From JAPPHA01 sp964291635 (GTDB taxonomy: Bacteria; Pseudomonadota; Alphaproteobacteria; Rhodobacterales; Rhodobacteraceae), in NCBI GenBank assembly GCA_964291635.2, contig OZ219892.1:310001-374000 (forward strand): DNA of 64,000 nt. Reading direction: 5' to 3'. Positions 1 to 8,678 of this stretch are shown piece after piece (the stretch's first letter is position 1; each line of letters begins with the position of its first letter). Under the pieces are notes generated by a model. That model was not told the DNA's origin. It saw only the letters and a program-made list of their open reading frames with translations, and searched no databases. The position numbers and the translations under genes were made by a program.

Positions 1-116
1 ACCTTGTCGGCGAGGGCGTGAAAACGGCGGTCGGGTTCGTCCTTCGCTTTCGCATGGAGCATGGTCTGGAATTTCCGAACCTTCTTTGACCCTGTTAGGT
101 TTTGACCAGTGGTCAT
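1..116 (-). CDS. ltrA: Group II intron reverse transcriptase/maturase, N-terminus (partial)
   Basis: A 38-codon start of an intron-encoded protein that continues past the left edge. It starts at ATG 116 and contains KVRKFQTMLHAKAK followed by DRRFHALADK. This is the conserved N-terminal block of LtrA-type proteins that precedes the reverse transcriptase domain. Such proteins bind the intron RNA, help it splice (maturase) and copy it into DNA at the target. It lies in the usual place, some 495 bases inside the predicted intron 5' end. No catalytic motif is inside the window, so activity cannot be judged. Confidence 0.7.
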   Translation of the reverse strand, partial: MTTGQNLTGSKKVRKFQTMLHAKAKDEPDRRFHALADK

Positions 117-611
117 GCCTTGCTTCCTTTCCATACCGTTCTCGAAGTCAGGCCCCTTCCCTCGACCGGCATTACCCGGCGTCCTCAGTAGTACGGGCCT
201 GTCCGCCACCCTGCCGGCCCGGACTGGTCCTCGCGGATTTCCGGTTGGTGCGTGCACACCACCGACAGGGCTTCCCGTGTTGCTACGTCATCCGTCTTGC
301 AGACATGCCGACGCCACTACCCCGGCGGGAACGATCCGGTGCATCTGTCGCTTGCTTCCCGAACCGTCGTCAGCCTTCCCCTTACCCAAGGAGGGTCGGC
401 TCCCGCATTGCCTGTTTCGAGGCCTGCTCGGCGTTCACTTCGCGTTTCGGCCTGCCTGCTCGCTGTGCCGCCCTAAGGCGACCCTTTGACACCAGAGTGC
501 TTCAGCCTACATCGTTACCTCCGTAAGCCGCCCTGGCTGCTACCAGCCGAAGCGACAATTTGCTGGGTGGGATTCGCACCCACAAGGATGACGCGCCTTT
601 CCACGGCGCAC
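1..611 (-). mobile_element. Group II intron, 5' part (runs off the left edge)
   Basis: Read on the minus strand, this begins with GTGCGCC at 611, fitting the group II 5' consensus GTGYG. About 495 bases of non-coding, hairpin-rich sequence follow, as expected of domains I to III. The reading frame of the intron-encoded reverse transcriptase opens at 116 and leaves the window. Long open frames on the plus strand across this stretch (for example 86-526) are antisense shadows. The element lies directly beside a truncated crotonase gene. The other intron in the window starts TTGCGCC, so the two share the terminal heptamer apart from the first base. The 3' end lies outside the window, so completeness cannot be judged. 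Confidence 0.7.
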
Positions 612-624
612 TCGGGTATTCAGG

Positions 625-813
625 CTAGCGGCTGCGTACCGCAGATGCCGGGAATGACGCCAGGTTCGCCTCGTTGAAATCGAAGTGAGCCAGCAGGCCG
701 GTGACCTCGCGAACAACTGAAGCGATCAAGGCATTCAACCCATTCGGATTATTCAACGTGACGAGGCCGACCCGGCCCTGTTCTTCCGTCAAGATTGTCC
801 CGTATCCAGCCAT
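625..813 (-). pseudogene. Truncated enoyl-CoA hydratase/isomerase (crotonase) N-terminus
   Basis: About 50 residues match the first strand and helix of crotonase-fold proteins (GYGTILTEEQGRVGLVTLNN, then GLNALIASVVREVTGLL). After LLAHFDFNEAN the similarity stops and a TAG follows at once. The rest of a roughly 260-residue enzyme is absent. The start ATG at 813 has a plausible AAGGA upstream. The group II intron begins 14 bases beyond the stop, so insertion or rearrangement probably removed the 3' part. Its neighbours are acyl-CoA catabolism genes, so this was likely once part of the same cluster. Confidence 0.6.
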
Positions 814-1334
814 TTCGTTTCAATCCTTGCCGCCGTCGATGACCTGCCCCACCCACGATACCACTCTTCGACGCATTCCCAGAGGTTCTTGAAGCCTGGG
901 CAGCCTTCACCACCAGCGCAGATGATCGTTCGTTCCTAGGGCGCCGTTCTCCATCCGGGCTTCCAAGGCGATCGTCATATATACCGTCGCTGAGCGGAAA
1001 CTGGCCGATGCCATGGCCCGGCCCCATGGGCGGCCAAACTCCTGTTGGCCGGCGAGGATGCGTTCAGGTCCCGCCGGGGCCTTCGCCGAGAAGAGACGAA
1101 CGTGGTGGACGGGCCATTAGGCCAAAGCTGCCCGGGATGAGCCACGGAACGACTTTATGGCGTGTTTCGGTTGCCCTGATCCGACCTGGGGTGCGTTAAA
1201 GAATGGCCATCAAGCTGTGGCACCAAAGGATACCCTCATAGTCGACTCCTCTCTGCGCCACGCCATCATGGACGTTCCCCACAATTCCGGCAGACTGGCT
1301 TTGTGCACCACAACACGTTGTGATGTAGGACAGT
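814..1334. other. Gene-free stretch between crotonase fragment and crotonase gene
   Basis: No open frame here has recognisable similarity. On the minus strand, about 890-1090 can be read as roughly 60 residues ending in NDHLRWW and a stop. I do not recognise a family in it. It may be another decayed remnant. Confidence 0.4.
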
Positions 1335-2126
1335 TCAGTTGCCCTTGAACTCGAACTCTCGCTTGTTTTTGAGGGCCTCGACTGCGACGCGGTGATCGTT
1401 GGTCCTGAAAGTCAGCATCTCGTAACCGATGCAGGCGTCCATGACGCTGTGCGCCATCTGTTTGAGGCCGATATTGGCCGCCATCTTGGTCCAGCGAATC
1501 GCCTTGGTGGCGCCGGCGGCGAGCCGCTCCGCCATGGCGTAGACCTCAGCGTCGAGCTTGTCCTCGGGTACGGCATGGTTGATAAGGCCAATCCGTTCCG
1601 CCTCTACCGCCGTAAGCAGGTCACCTGTCATCAGATATTCTTTGGCACGCACGTGACCGATCAAGTGGGGCCAAACAACAGCGCCCCCATCACCGGCAAC
1701 CAGTCCGACTTTAACATGTGGATCGCCGATCATGGCGTTCTCGCTGGCATAGACGATGTCACATAGCAGCGCCATCGTCGCGCCAAGCCCGATACAGGGA
1801 CCTGGAATGCGGGCGATAATCGGCTTCTCGAGATCAAGAAGGCCGAACACGATTTGTTTCCCATGGACCGCGGTCGCTTCAAGCTTTCCGTTGTTCGTGA
1901 GCTCACCGAGCCACGTGTAGTCGCCGCCTGCGCTAAACACGTTGCCAGCCCCGGTCAACACAATCACATCGGCATCGGCGTCGGCCTGTACGTCATAAAA
2001 AACCCGCGCCAACTCTTGGTGCATTTGATCATCGACGGCGTTGAGTAGCTCTGGCCGGTTGAGCGTGAGTGTCAAAATGCGGCCTTTGCGTTCCGCCCTG
2101 ATCCGTTCGTAACTTTCGTATTCCAT
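1335..2126 (-). CDS. Enoyl-CoA hydratase/isomerase family protein (atypical active site)
   Basis: A 263-residue crotonase-fold protein, full length for the family. The start is ATG 2126 behind GTCAGGAG, not the longer open frame. It has the N-terminal RILTLTLNRPELLNAVD block, the oxyanion-hole stretch NVFSAGGDYTW and the second glycine-rich loop PCIGLGATMALLCD. The two catalytic glutamates of true hydratases (in GGGxE and PEv) are not present. The corresponding positions read GLGATM and DPHVKVG. It therefore probably catalyses another crotonase-type reaction, such as isomerisation, C-C bond cleavage or thioester hydrolysis, on an acyl-CoA. It is transcribed divergently from the ligase-led cluster. 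The substrate is unknown. Confidence 0.85.
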   Translation of the reverse strand: MEYESYERIRAERKGRILTLTLNRPELLNAVDDQMHQELARVFYDVQADADADVIVLTGAGNVFSAGGDYTWLGELTNNGKLEATAVHGKQIVFGLLDLEKPIIARIPGPCIGLGATMALLCDIVYASENAMIGDPHVKVGLVAGDGGAVVWPHLIGHVRAKEYLMTGDLLTAVEAERIGLINHAVPEDKLDAEVYAMAERLAAGATKAIRWTKMAANIGLKQMAHSVMDACIGYEMLTFRTNDHRVAVEALKNKREFEFKGN

Positions 2127-2489
2127 GATCACTCCTGACGCTGCCAAGCGGCTCAATGTCCGCGTCATCGCTCGTTTTACCGGCCAGCCTTTCGTGAGCG
2201 CGCCACCTACGGCCAATCCCATTGGGGCAGCGTTTCAAATTCCAAATGGACCGATGACGGCGGTGCAAAACCGACACATCGTGGCTGTGGACGCACAGAA
2301 GAAATCTCCGTCTCGACGCAGGTGGCCGGTCAAGAACATCACATGCCCAACGCGTGTGTTTCCCGTTTGCCGGCTACGGTTCGATGTCGTCCTTGCGCTT
2401 TACCTTGGCTTGCAGTTGCAGCCAGCGGCATGTTACCATCGACTGCAGTAGGTATCCACTACTCATCCCACTGAACATGGTGCCGCCGC
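2127..2489. other. Divergent intergenic region of the acyl-CoA cluster
   Basis: 363 bases separate the minus-strand crotonase from the plus-strand acyl-CoA ligase, so promoters for both should lie here. I found no operator palindrome, terminator or small gene I could defend. Confidence 0.4.
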
Positions 2490-4190
2490 ATGACCTCGAC
2501 TCGGCTAAACGCCATCGTTTCCCAAATTACGAACACCAACGAAGACTTTGCCCTTACGAAAACATCGATTCGAGGAGTTGAGTATTTGGTTTTCAAGAAT
2601 GCTCCTCTTCATCTTCGCGATATGTTGGAGCGCAGTTGGCCAAAGCATGAGGATGGGCAGGCCGAGTATCTGGTTTATGAAAACGAACGTTGGACCTATG
2701 CGGAATTTTGCGCAGATGTCAGGCGTACTGCGTGGACATTAAGAAACCAGTTCTTCGTCACCGAGGGAGCCGCGGTTGCCATTGCCATGCGCAACTACCC
2801 TGAGTTTCCTATTCTTATGATGGCAATCAGTGCACTCGGAGCACGCGTTGTCTTTCTGAACGCCTGGTGGGAAACCGAAGAACTGAAATATGCTATCATC
2901 GATTGCGCTGCAAAACTGATTATTGCGGACGGCCCCCGAGCGGAGCGTATCAAGCCGTTGGTCGAACCACTGGACCTTGAATTGGTCGGTGTGAGAGAGG
3001 CCGAAAATTTTTTACCCAAAGTTTTGTCCAATCACATAAGCGGACCCGAACCTGACACATGGCCCGACGCGGCGATAAATCCGGACGACGATTTTGCAAT
3101 TATGTATACAGCAGGCTCAACTGGTCACCCCAAGGGTGTTGTTCTGACCCATCGCGGTGCAATCAACGCCGTTTACACTTTTTTGATGCAGCCCCTAATT
3201 GAAGAGCTAAAGGTTGGGCGTGAAGACAACATGGCAAACGATCCTTTGAGGCACTCGTCAATTGTCGTTACACCATTTTTCCATATCACAGCCAGCCATG
3301 GCTTGTTTCTCCAGAGCATTCCTCTTGGCGCAAAGCTGTGTCTGATGTACAAGTGGGATGCTGAACAAGCTGTCCGAATTATGCGGGACGAGAAGGTCAC
3401 ACGCTTCATTGGTGTTCCGACGCAATCAATCGAATTGATGGAGGCAGCCAGGCGATTGAACGAGCCGTTTGATTCCCTGGATTCTCTCACTTCCGGGGGG
3501 GCCAAAAGACCTGCGGCACAAGTAAAAGAACTGCACGACGCCTTTCCACAGCTTACGGTGGCAACTGGCTGGGGCATGACGGAGACCAATGCTGTAGGCA
3601 TCGGATTCCATGGTGACGAATATCTTGCGTTTCCGGACTCGGTTGGTCGTTTGCAACCGCCGTTACAAGAGCTCAAATTCCTGGGTGAGAACGGCCACGA
3701 AGTCACTACCGGCGAAGTCGGGGAACTAACCGTCAAGAGCGCCTGCAATATGCGTTGTTATCTCAACCAGCCCGAGGCAACGGACGACGTATTCCAGGAC
3801 GGCTGGTTCCGGACCGGCGACCTTGGGCGAATCGATGCCAACGATATCGTTACGATTGTGGATCGAAAAAAGAATATCGTAATCCGCGGAGGTGAAAATA
3901 TCGCCTGCATCGAAGTCGAGGGAGCGCTACACCGTCATCCATCTGTAATTGAATCCTGTGTATTTTCCATTCCGGATGATCGATTGGGCGAAACTGTCGG
4001 TGCCGGCATTCGGGTTCGGAGCAAAAATGGTGTAACCCCCCAAGGAATGCAGACCTTTCTCATGGAACACGTCGCCCGGTTCAAAGTACCAGAACATATC
4101 TGGATTCAAACGGACCCCTTGCCGCGCAATGCGGCCGGTAAACTCGATCGCCGTAAACTCCGAGCGATCTGCCTGGAACAAATGCATTGA
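2490..4190 (+). CDS. AMP-dependent acyl-CoA synthetase (ANL superfamily ligase)
   Basis: A 566-residue enzyme that activates a carboxylic acid with ATP to an acyl-adenylate and then a CoA thioester. The AMP-binding P-loop YTAGSTGHPKGVVLTH lies near residue 210. Other motifs are GWGMTETNA (adenine/acyl pocket), DGWFRTGDLGRID with the conserved Asp, the hinge DRKKNIVIRGGENI, and the C-terminal PRNAAGKLDRRKLR with the catalytic lysine. Length is normal for medium/long-chain or aryl acid ligases. It heads a plus-strand run of ligase, hydroxyacyl-CoA dehydrogenase and crotonase, so it most likely primes an acid for beta-oxidation-like degradation. The acid cannot be read from the sequence. Codon use is somewhat more AT-rich than in the genes on the right side of the window. 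Confidence 0.88.
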   Translation: MTSTRLNAIVSQITNTNEDFALTKTSIRGVEYLVFKNAPLHLRDMLERSWPKHEDGQAEYLVYENERWTYAEFCADVRRTAWTLRNQFFVTEGAAVAIAMRNYPEFPILMMAISALGARVVFLNAWWETEELKYAIIDCAAKLIIADGPRAERIKPLVEPLDLELVGVREAENFLPKVLSNHISGPEPDTWPDAAINPDDDFAIMYTAGSTGHPKGVVLTHRGAINAVYTFLMQPLIEELKVGREDNMANDPLRHSSIVVTPFFHITASHGLFLQSIPLGAKLCLMYKWDAEQAVRIMRDEKVTRFIGVPTQSIELMEAARRLNEPFDSLDSLTSGGAKRPAAQVKELHDAFPQLTVATGWGMTETNAVGIGFHGDEYLAFPDSVGRLQPPLQELKFLGENGHEVTTGEVGELTVKSACNMRCYLNQPEATDDVFQDGWFRTGDLGRIDANDIVTIVDRKKNIVIRGGENIACIEVEGALHRHPSVIESCVFSIPDDRLGETVGAGIRVRSKNGVTPQGMQTFLMEHVARFKVPEHIWIQTDPLPRNAAGKLDRRKLRAICLEQMH

Positions 4191-4212
4191 CACATTTGCG
4201 ACAGAGGACATT

Positions 4213-5514
4213 TTGACCCCGCCACTTCAGAGCGATGTTGCTGCATATATTGCGCGAGCCGAGGAGGCCACATGGGACGTCCCACAACTTCCACCTGGAA
4301 TTGCGCATCGCAAGATTGAAAAGATTGGCGTGGTTGGCGCGGGCACGATGGGGGGTGGCATTTCGATGAACTTTGCCACCGCTGGCATTCCGGTCACAAT
4401 CGTTGAACAAACGCCCGGAGCGCTTGAGCGGGGTCTGGGTGTAGTGCGCAGCAATTACCAGCGCAGCGCCGACAAAGGTCGCTTTCCGCAGGAAGAGGTT
4501 TCGGCGCGCATGGACCTGCTGGATGGACAACTCTCGCTGGACGCACTGGCAGATTGTGATCTGATCATCGAGGCGGTTTTTGAAAATATGGAGCTGAAAA
4601 GGCAGATTTTCGCCGATCTGGACCGGATTTCGAGACCTGGCGCAATTCTGGCAACCAATACGTCGGCGCTTGATATAGACGAGATCGCAAGCGCCACTAA
4701 GAGGCCCGTGGATGTGATCGGATTGCACTTTTTCTCGCCTGCCAATGTAATGAAGTTGTTGGAAGTCGTGCGTACGAAAAAAACCGCAGATGATGTTGTG
4801 GCTACATCCATGGAGCTGGCCAAAACGATTGGCAAAATCGCCACGCTTGTTGGGGTAGGCCCGGGATTTGTTGGCAACCGCATTCTGTTTGCTCGTCACG
4901 GTCAGTGTCGAAAGCTGATATACAAAGGGGTAATGCCCTGGGACACAGACGCGGCTATAAACGCTTTCGGATTTAAGATGGGCCATTTTCAAATTGCCGA
5001 TCTTGCTGGCCTGGACATCGGTTGGTCCAAGGGAGTCAAGACGGATGATCCCATCCGCGATGCGCTCTGTGAATTGGATCGCCGTGGTCAGAAAACCAAA
5101 GCCGGATACTATGATTATGATGCGTCAAGAACGCCTATCCCCTCCGAGGTGACTGCGAAACTTATTCACGAAATTACCGGGGTAGAGCCGATAAGGATGT
5201 CACAAGATGAGATCAGCGAAACCTGTATTTTTCCCATGATCAATGAGGCAGTAAAAATACTGGAAGAAAATAAAGCTCAGCGCCCCTCCGATATCGATGT
5301 CATCTGGCTAAATGGCTTCGGTTGGCCCGCGGACAAAGGAGGGCCAATGTATTTCGCTGATATGGTCGGTCCCAAACCCATCCTTGCAAAAATGGAGGAG
5401 TTGGAGCTGGCAGACCCTGCCTACGCCCCAGCCAAGACGCTCCGCGATCTGGTGAGCAACCGTGGGAAATTCATCGACATTGACAATGGTGGCCTGTTAA
5501 CCGACCGCACGTGA
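4213..5514 (+). CDS. 3-hydroxyacyl-CoA dehydrogenase (stand-alone)
   Basis: About 433 residues. It oxidises L-3-hydroxyacyl-CoA with NAD. The Rossmann motif GVVGAGTMGGGIS lies near residue 40, NTSALDIDEIA follows, and the catalytic His/Glu pair is in GLHFFSPANVMKLLEVV. Two C-terminal dimerisation/substrate domains follow (RKLIYKGVMPWD..., then FPMINEAVKILEE). It resembles the dehydrogenase half of FadB/FadJ fusion proteins without the crotonase half, which the next gene encodes separately. I prefer the TTG start at 4213 behind AGAGG. An upstream in-frame ATG at 4129 would overlap the ligase by 62 bases. Likely co-transcribed with its neighbours. Confidence 0.85.
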   Translation: MTPPLQSDVAAYIARAEEATWDVPQLPPGIAHRKIEKIGVVGAGTMGGGISMNFATAGIPVTIVEQTPGALERGLGVVRSNYQRSADKGRFPQEEVSARMDLLDGQLSLDALADCDLIIEAVFENMELKRQIFADLDRISRPGAILATNTSALDIDEIASATKRPVDVIGLHFFSPANVMKLLEVVRTKKTADDVVATSMELAKTIGKIATLVGVGPGFVGNRILFARHGQCRKLIYKGVMPWDTDAAINAFGFKMGHFQIADLAGLDIGWSKGVKTDDPIRDALCELDRRGQKTKAGYYDYDASRTPIPSEVTAKLIHEITGVEPIRMSQDEISETCIFPMINEAVKILEENKAQRPSDIDVIWLNGFGWPADKGGPMYFADMVGPKPILAKMEELELADPAYAPAKTLRDLVSNRGKFIDIDNGGLLTDRT

Positions 5515-5525
5515 AGGGGCTGAAC

Positions 5526-6302
5526 ATGAGCTTTGAGTATGTGAAGGTGGAGCAGAACGGCAATGTGCTTCTGGTCACGCTGAACCGGCCCGAGGTTTAC
5601 AACGCGGTGCACCCACCGATGCATCATGAACTGGACCTGATTTGGAATGATTTTGCCCGGGATCAAAGTCTATGGGTGGCCATATTGACCGGCGCAGGTG
5701 GCAAATCATTTTGCACAGGTAATGACCTGAAATATACTGCTCGGGGTGAAGAAGGCAGCTTGCCGGCCAGCGGCTTTTCCGGACTGACCCACAGGTTTGA
5801 TCTTGAAAAACCGATTATCGCTGCTGTCAATGGTTTCGCCATGGGTGGCGGTTTCGAAACAGCGCTGTCCTGCGATGTGATCATCGCCTCTGAACAGGCC
5901 ACTTTTGCGTTGCCTGAGGTCAAGGTCGGTCTTTTTGCGGCTGCCGGCGGCGTGCAGCGACTTAGCCGCTTAATTGGGCGTTTGGCCGCACAAGACATGA
6001 TGTTCACCGGCCGCAGTGTGAGCGCGGAAGAGGCGTTGGAATTGGGCATTGTGAATGCCGTCTCACCCCATGATCAGTTGATTGATATGGCGATGGCCAA
6101 GGCGCGGGAGATTGCTTCGGTCTCGCCGTCTTCGGTTAGGGCCACCAAGCGGGTGCTGAACGATTTGGCCCTGCGCGAAAATCTGCCTGAAAGCCTTGCC
6201 TACAGTTTCGCAGTATTGGCTGATCTGACAAAGACCGATGATTTCAAGGAGGGCGTCAACGCCTTTGTTGAAAAACGCAATGCCAAATGGGTAAACCGCT
6301 GA
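5526..6302 (+). CDS. Enoyl-CoA hydratase (crotonase family, catalytic Glu pair kept)
   Basis: 258 residues. The start ATG 5526 follows AAGGGG and lies 11 bases after the dehydrogenase stop. It keeps both hydratase glutamates, GFAMGGGFETALSCD and FALPEVKVGLFAAAGG, unlike the crotonase at 1.3-2.1 kb, so it is the better candidate for hydration of the 2,3-enoyl-CoA. The oxyanion segment GGKSFCTGNDLKY and the C-terminal EGVNAFVEKRNAKW are typical. With the ligase and dehydrogenase it makes the activation, hydration and oxidation steps of a beta-oxidation-like route. Thiolysis would need a thiolase, of which only a scrap remains at 10.6 kb. Confidence 0.88.
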   Translation: MSFEYVKVEQNGNVLLVTLNRPEVYNAVHPPMHHELDLIWNDFARDQSLWVAILTGAGGKSFCTGNDLKYTARGEEGSLPASGFSGLTHRFDLEKPIIAAVNGFAMGGGFETALSCDVIIASEQATFALPEVKVGLFAAAGGVQRLSRLIGRLAAQDMMFTGRSVSAEEALELGIVNAVSPHDQLIDMAMAKAREIASVSPSSVRATKRVLNDLALRENLPESLAYSFAVLADLTKTDDFKEGVNAFVEKRNAKWVNR

Positions 6303-6353
6303 AGACGGGAACCATGCGTAACTCATCGATCTGAGAAGAAAAGTGGCTCTTCC

Positions 6354-6390
6354 TGCCGACACGTGCAATGGCACAGAATTGGCGTCGGCA
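6354..6390 (+). other. Inverted repeat upstream of the PanB-like gene
   Basis: Arms TGCCGAC and GTCGGCA are separated by 23 bases in the 160-base gap before the PanB-like gene. It could be an attenuator-like hairpin or chance. No T-tract follows, so a terminator is not supported. Confidence 0.25.
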
Positions 6391-6461
6391 ACATGGTAAT
6401 TCGGTTGAGTCGTCCGGCAGTCGAACCGACTCAATAAGCGAAACAATCTGGAGGCAAACCG

Positions 6462-7289
6462 GTGAGGACACTTTACACTTGGGCCGGCACACAACCGAGC
6501 CAGCGGAATCTCACGATCGCCGATCTCAAGATTGGCAAGGGCAAGAAAAAATTCACCCAAGTCACCACAAACACCGCCGACGAGGCTGCAGCCGCGGCCG
6601 CCGCAGGCGTCGACATGATGATCTGCAATTCCAGGAACATCTCCACAGTCCGTGAAGGCAATGACAACCTTTTCCTCACCGCCGCCGTCTCGCTACCGCA
6701 CTTTCCGACTGCTGATGATGTGCTCCGTGAGGCGTTTCGCGCCATGGAACTTGGCGCAGACGCGGTGATGACCCAACGCAGTCTTGAGATCATCACCATG
6801 CTTGCGTGGGAGGATATTCCGGTGATGGGTCATCTTGGTTTGGTTCCGCGCAAGAGCACCTGGGTCGGCGGTCTACGGGCAGTTGGCAAGACCGCAGATG
6901 AGGCGTTTCGGCTTTATGAACGATTTCGCCAATTGGAGGATGCCGGCGCGTGCTTGGTGGAAGCCGAGGTCATTCCAGGCCGGGTGATGGCCGAGATCTC
7001 GGCGCGTTCCAGACTGATCACGGTCTCGCTGGGTTCCGGCAGGGATGCGGATGTGGTGTATCTCTTCATGGAGGATATCTGCGGTGAGAAGGAAACCTCG
7101 CCCCGCCATGCGCGCGCCTTCGGAAATCTCGCCAGATTGCATGAACAAATCCGCAAGGAACGTGTCACCGCAGTGACCGCGTTCCGTGAAGCCGCCAAAG
7201 CCGGAAATTTTCCCTGCGAGGCCGAAACGGCCAAGATCGATGACGACGAATTCATGGAGTTTCTGGACCGTCTAGATGCATCCTATTGA
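6462..7289 (+). CDS. PanB-superfamily protein (ketopantoate hydroxymethyltransferase-like), divergent
   Basis: 275 residues, GTG start 6462 behind GGAGG. The fold is recognisable from the PanB landmarks in order: KKFTQVTTNTADEAAAAAAA, GVDMMICNS, DIPVMGHLGLVPRK, the GG-x-x-x-GKT turn, and AEVIPGRVMAEI. In E. coli PanB the magnesium ligands are D45 (VGDS), D84 (ADLPF) and E114 (KIEGG), with E181 (LECVP) as the general base. Here the aligned positions appear to be N (ICNSR), S (VSLPH), Q (MTQRS) and E (AEVIP). All three metal ligands are therefore changed and the base is kept. I infer a metal-independent or altered chemistry on a keto or acyl substrate, probably in the catabolic cluster, rather than pantothenate synthesis. 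No panC is nearby. Confidence 0.65.
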   Translation: MRTLYTWAGTQPSQRNLTIADLKIGKGKKKFTQVTTNTADEAAAAAAAGVDMMICNSRNISTVREGNDNLFLTAAVSLPHFPTADDVLREAFRAMELGADAVMTQRSLEIITMLAWEDIPVMGHLGLVPRKSTWVGGLRAVGKTADEAFRLYERFRQLEDAGACLVEAEVIPGRVMAEISARSRLITVSLGSGRDADVVYLFMEDICGEKETSPRHARAFGNLARLHEQIRKERVTAVTAFREAAKAGNFPCEAETAKIDDDEFMEFLDRLDASY

Positions 7290-7719
7290 AGTACTCCCAT
7301 GGATCCTCGTCCATTTGACCGAGGCCACAAACCGGCTCCACGTATATTTTACAGGATAAATCTGTTCTGTTTTTTTGACGGCGCGCGGATTTGACGCGAT
7401 TGTTTTTTGCACTTCGCCGATGTGCCTTTTGCCACGTGAGGGACGTCACATCGACCCCGGACAAGGCCCCACGGCACATGATTCTGCGCCTGGGGCTGTT
7501 GCCTGGTGGCGTTTCCGGTGATTTCGCGATTGCCGGACATGCCTGCTCACCCCGTCTTCGCGGGCGGAGACAGGATTGGCAGTCCAGGCGCGGGCGAGGT
7601 GCGTTTTCAGCCGAACGCCGTGCGCGGGCGGGTGTTGCCTGTCAGTTTCAGCATGTCCAGGATCCGTCTGGGTTTTCGGGCCAGTCTTCGCGTGGTCTCG
7701 ACGACAGGCGAGCCTTTCG
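7290..7719. other. Gene-free junk upstream of the ISNCY remnant
   Basis: No recognisable gene. Open frames here are short and overlap on several frames. The sequence leads into the transposase remnant and may include its damaged 5' part. I could not align it to the missing N-terminal half. Confidence 0.35.
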
Positions 7720-8379
7720 GATCTGGTTGCGCATGGAGTGAAAGCCTGGGAGATCGTGGAGATCGACGGGTATATCGCGCATGCGAAGCGTCAGATTGAC
7801 CAGATCGAGCGCCGTCTTCTCAAGGGCGAGACCATCCCTCAGGACGAGAAGGTGTTCTCGATCTTCGAGCCGCACACGCGCTGGATCGCGAAGGGCAAGG
7901 CGGGATGTCCGGTGGAGCTGGGTGTTCCGGTCTGCATCCTGGAAGATCGGCACGGCTTCGTCCTCCACCACGAGGTCATGTGGGAGGGCAGCGACGTGGA
8001 CTACGCGGTGCCGATGGTGGAGGCTGCCCAGGCGCGGTTTCCCGATCTCCGCGCGGTGAGCTTCGACCGCGGCTTTCACAGCCCCGGGAACCGTGTCCGC
8101 CTTGACGCGTTGCTCGATCACAACGTGCTGCCGAAGAAGGGCTACCTCAACAAGGCGGATCGCGAGCGCGAGCAGGGCGAGGAGTTCGTGGCGATGCGTC
8201 GCCAGCATCCGGCGGTGGAATCGGCGATCAACAACCTCGAGCACCGCGGTCTCGACCGGGTCCTGGCGTACGGGGCGGAAGGCTTTGCCCGTGTGGTGGC
8301 GCTCTCCGTGGTTGCCCTCAACATCCACCGCATCGGTCTTCTGCTGCGTCGAAAGGCGCGACGACGACGCGCCGCCTGA
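7720..8379 (+). pseudogene. ISNCY-type transposase, C-terminal half only
   Basis: About 220 residues match the catalytic C-terminal part of ISNCY transposases: KVFSIFEPHTRWIAKGKAG, then VPMVEAAQARFPDLRAVSFD, FHSPGNR, LPKKGYLNKADRERE, and the closing HPAVESAINNLEHRGLDRVL. The N-terminal half (normally about 200 residues with the first catalytic Asp) is missing, and the upstream frame is low-complexity nonsense. The element lies between the PanB-like gene and the SDR and splits what looks like one catabolic cluster. No clean terminal inverted repeats or target duplication could be found. Confidence 0.65.
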
Positions 8380-8678
8380 CGGCGCTCCCGAAACTCCGAT
8401 TCATTCGTGGCCCGCCCTGAGCGGGACCGGTTCCCTATGGGCAGACGGCGGCGAAAGCCGCGAAATTCGGTCCGGTGGGCGGAAAACCTGCTGTCCGGGA
8501 CGCGTCAATATCCCGAAGCGGAGTAAATTGCCGCAGCGCAGCATCCAGTTCCGTTGAAAATCGTAGCCTGCCGTCGCCGAAAAGTGGGGGGTTTTCTGGC
8601 GGACACGAATTAGGGAGTAGCTCACGGTCCGCTGTGCCAATATACTATTTAGCAGCCGAATCCAGATTGAAAGCTCAA

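Noticed and set aside
86..526. Plus-strand open frame of 146 codons
   Set aside because: Antisense to the group II intron RNA; no protein signature.
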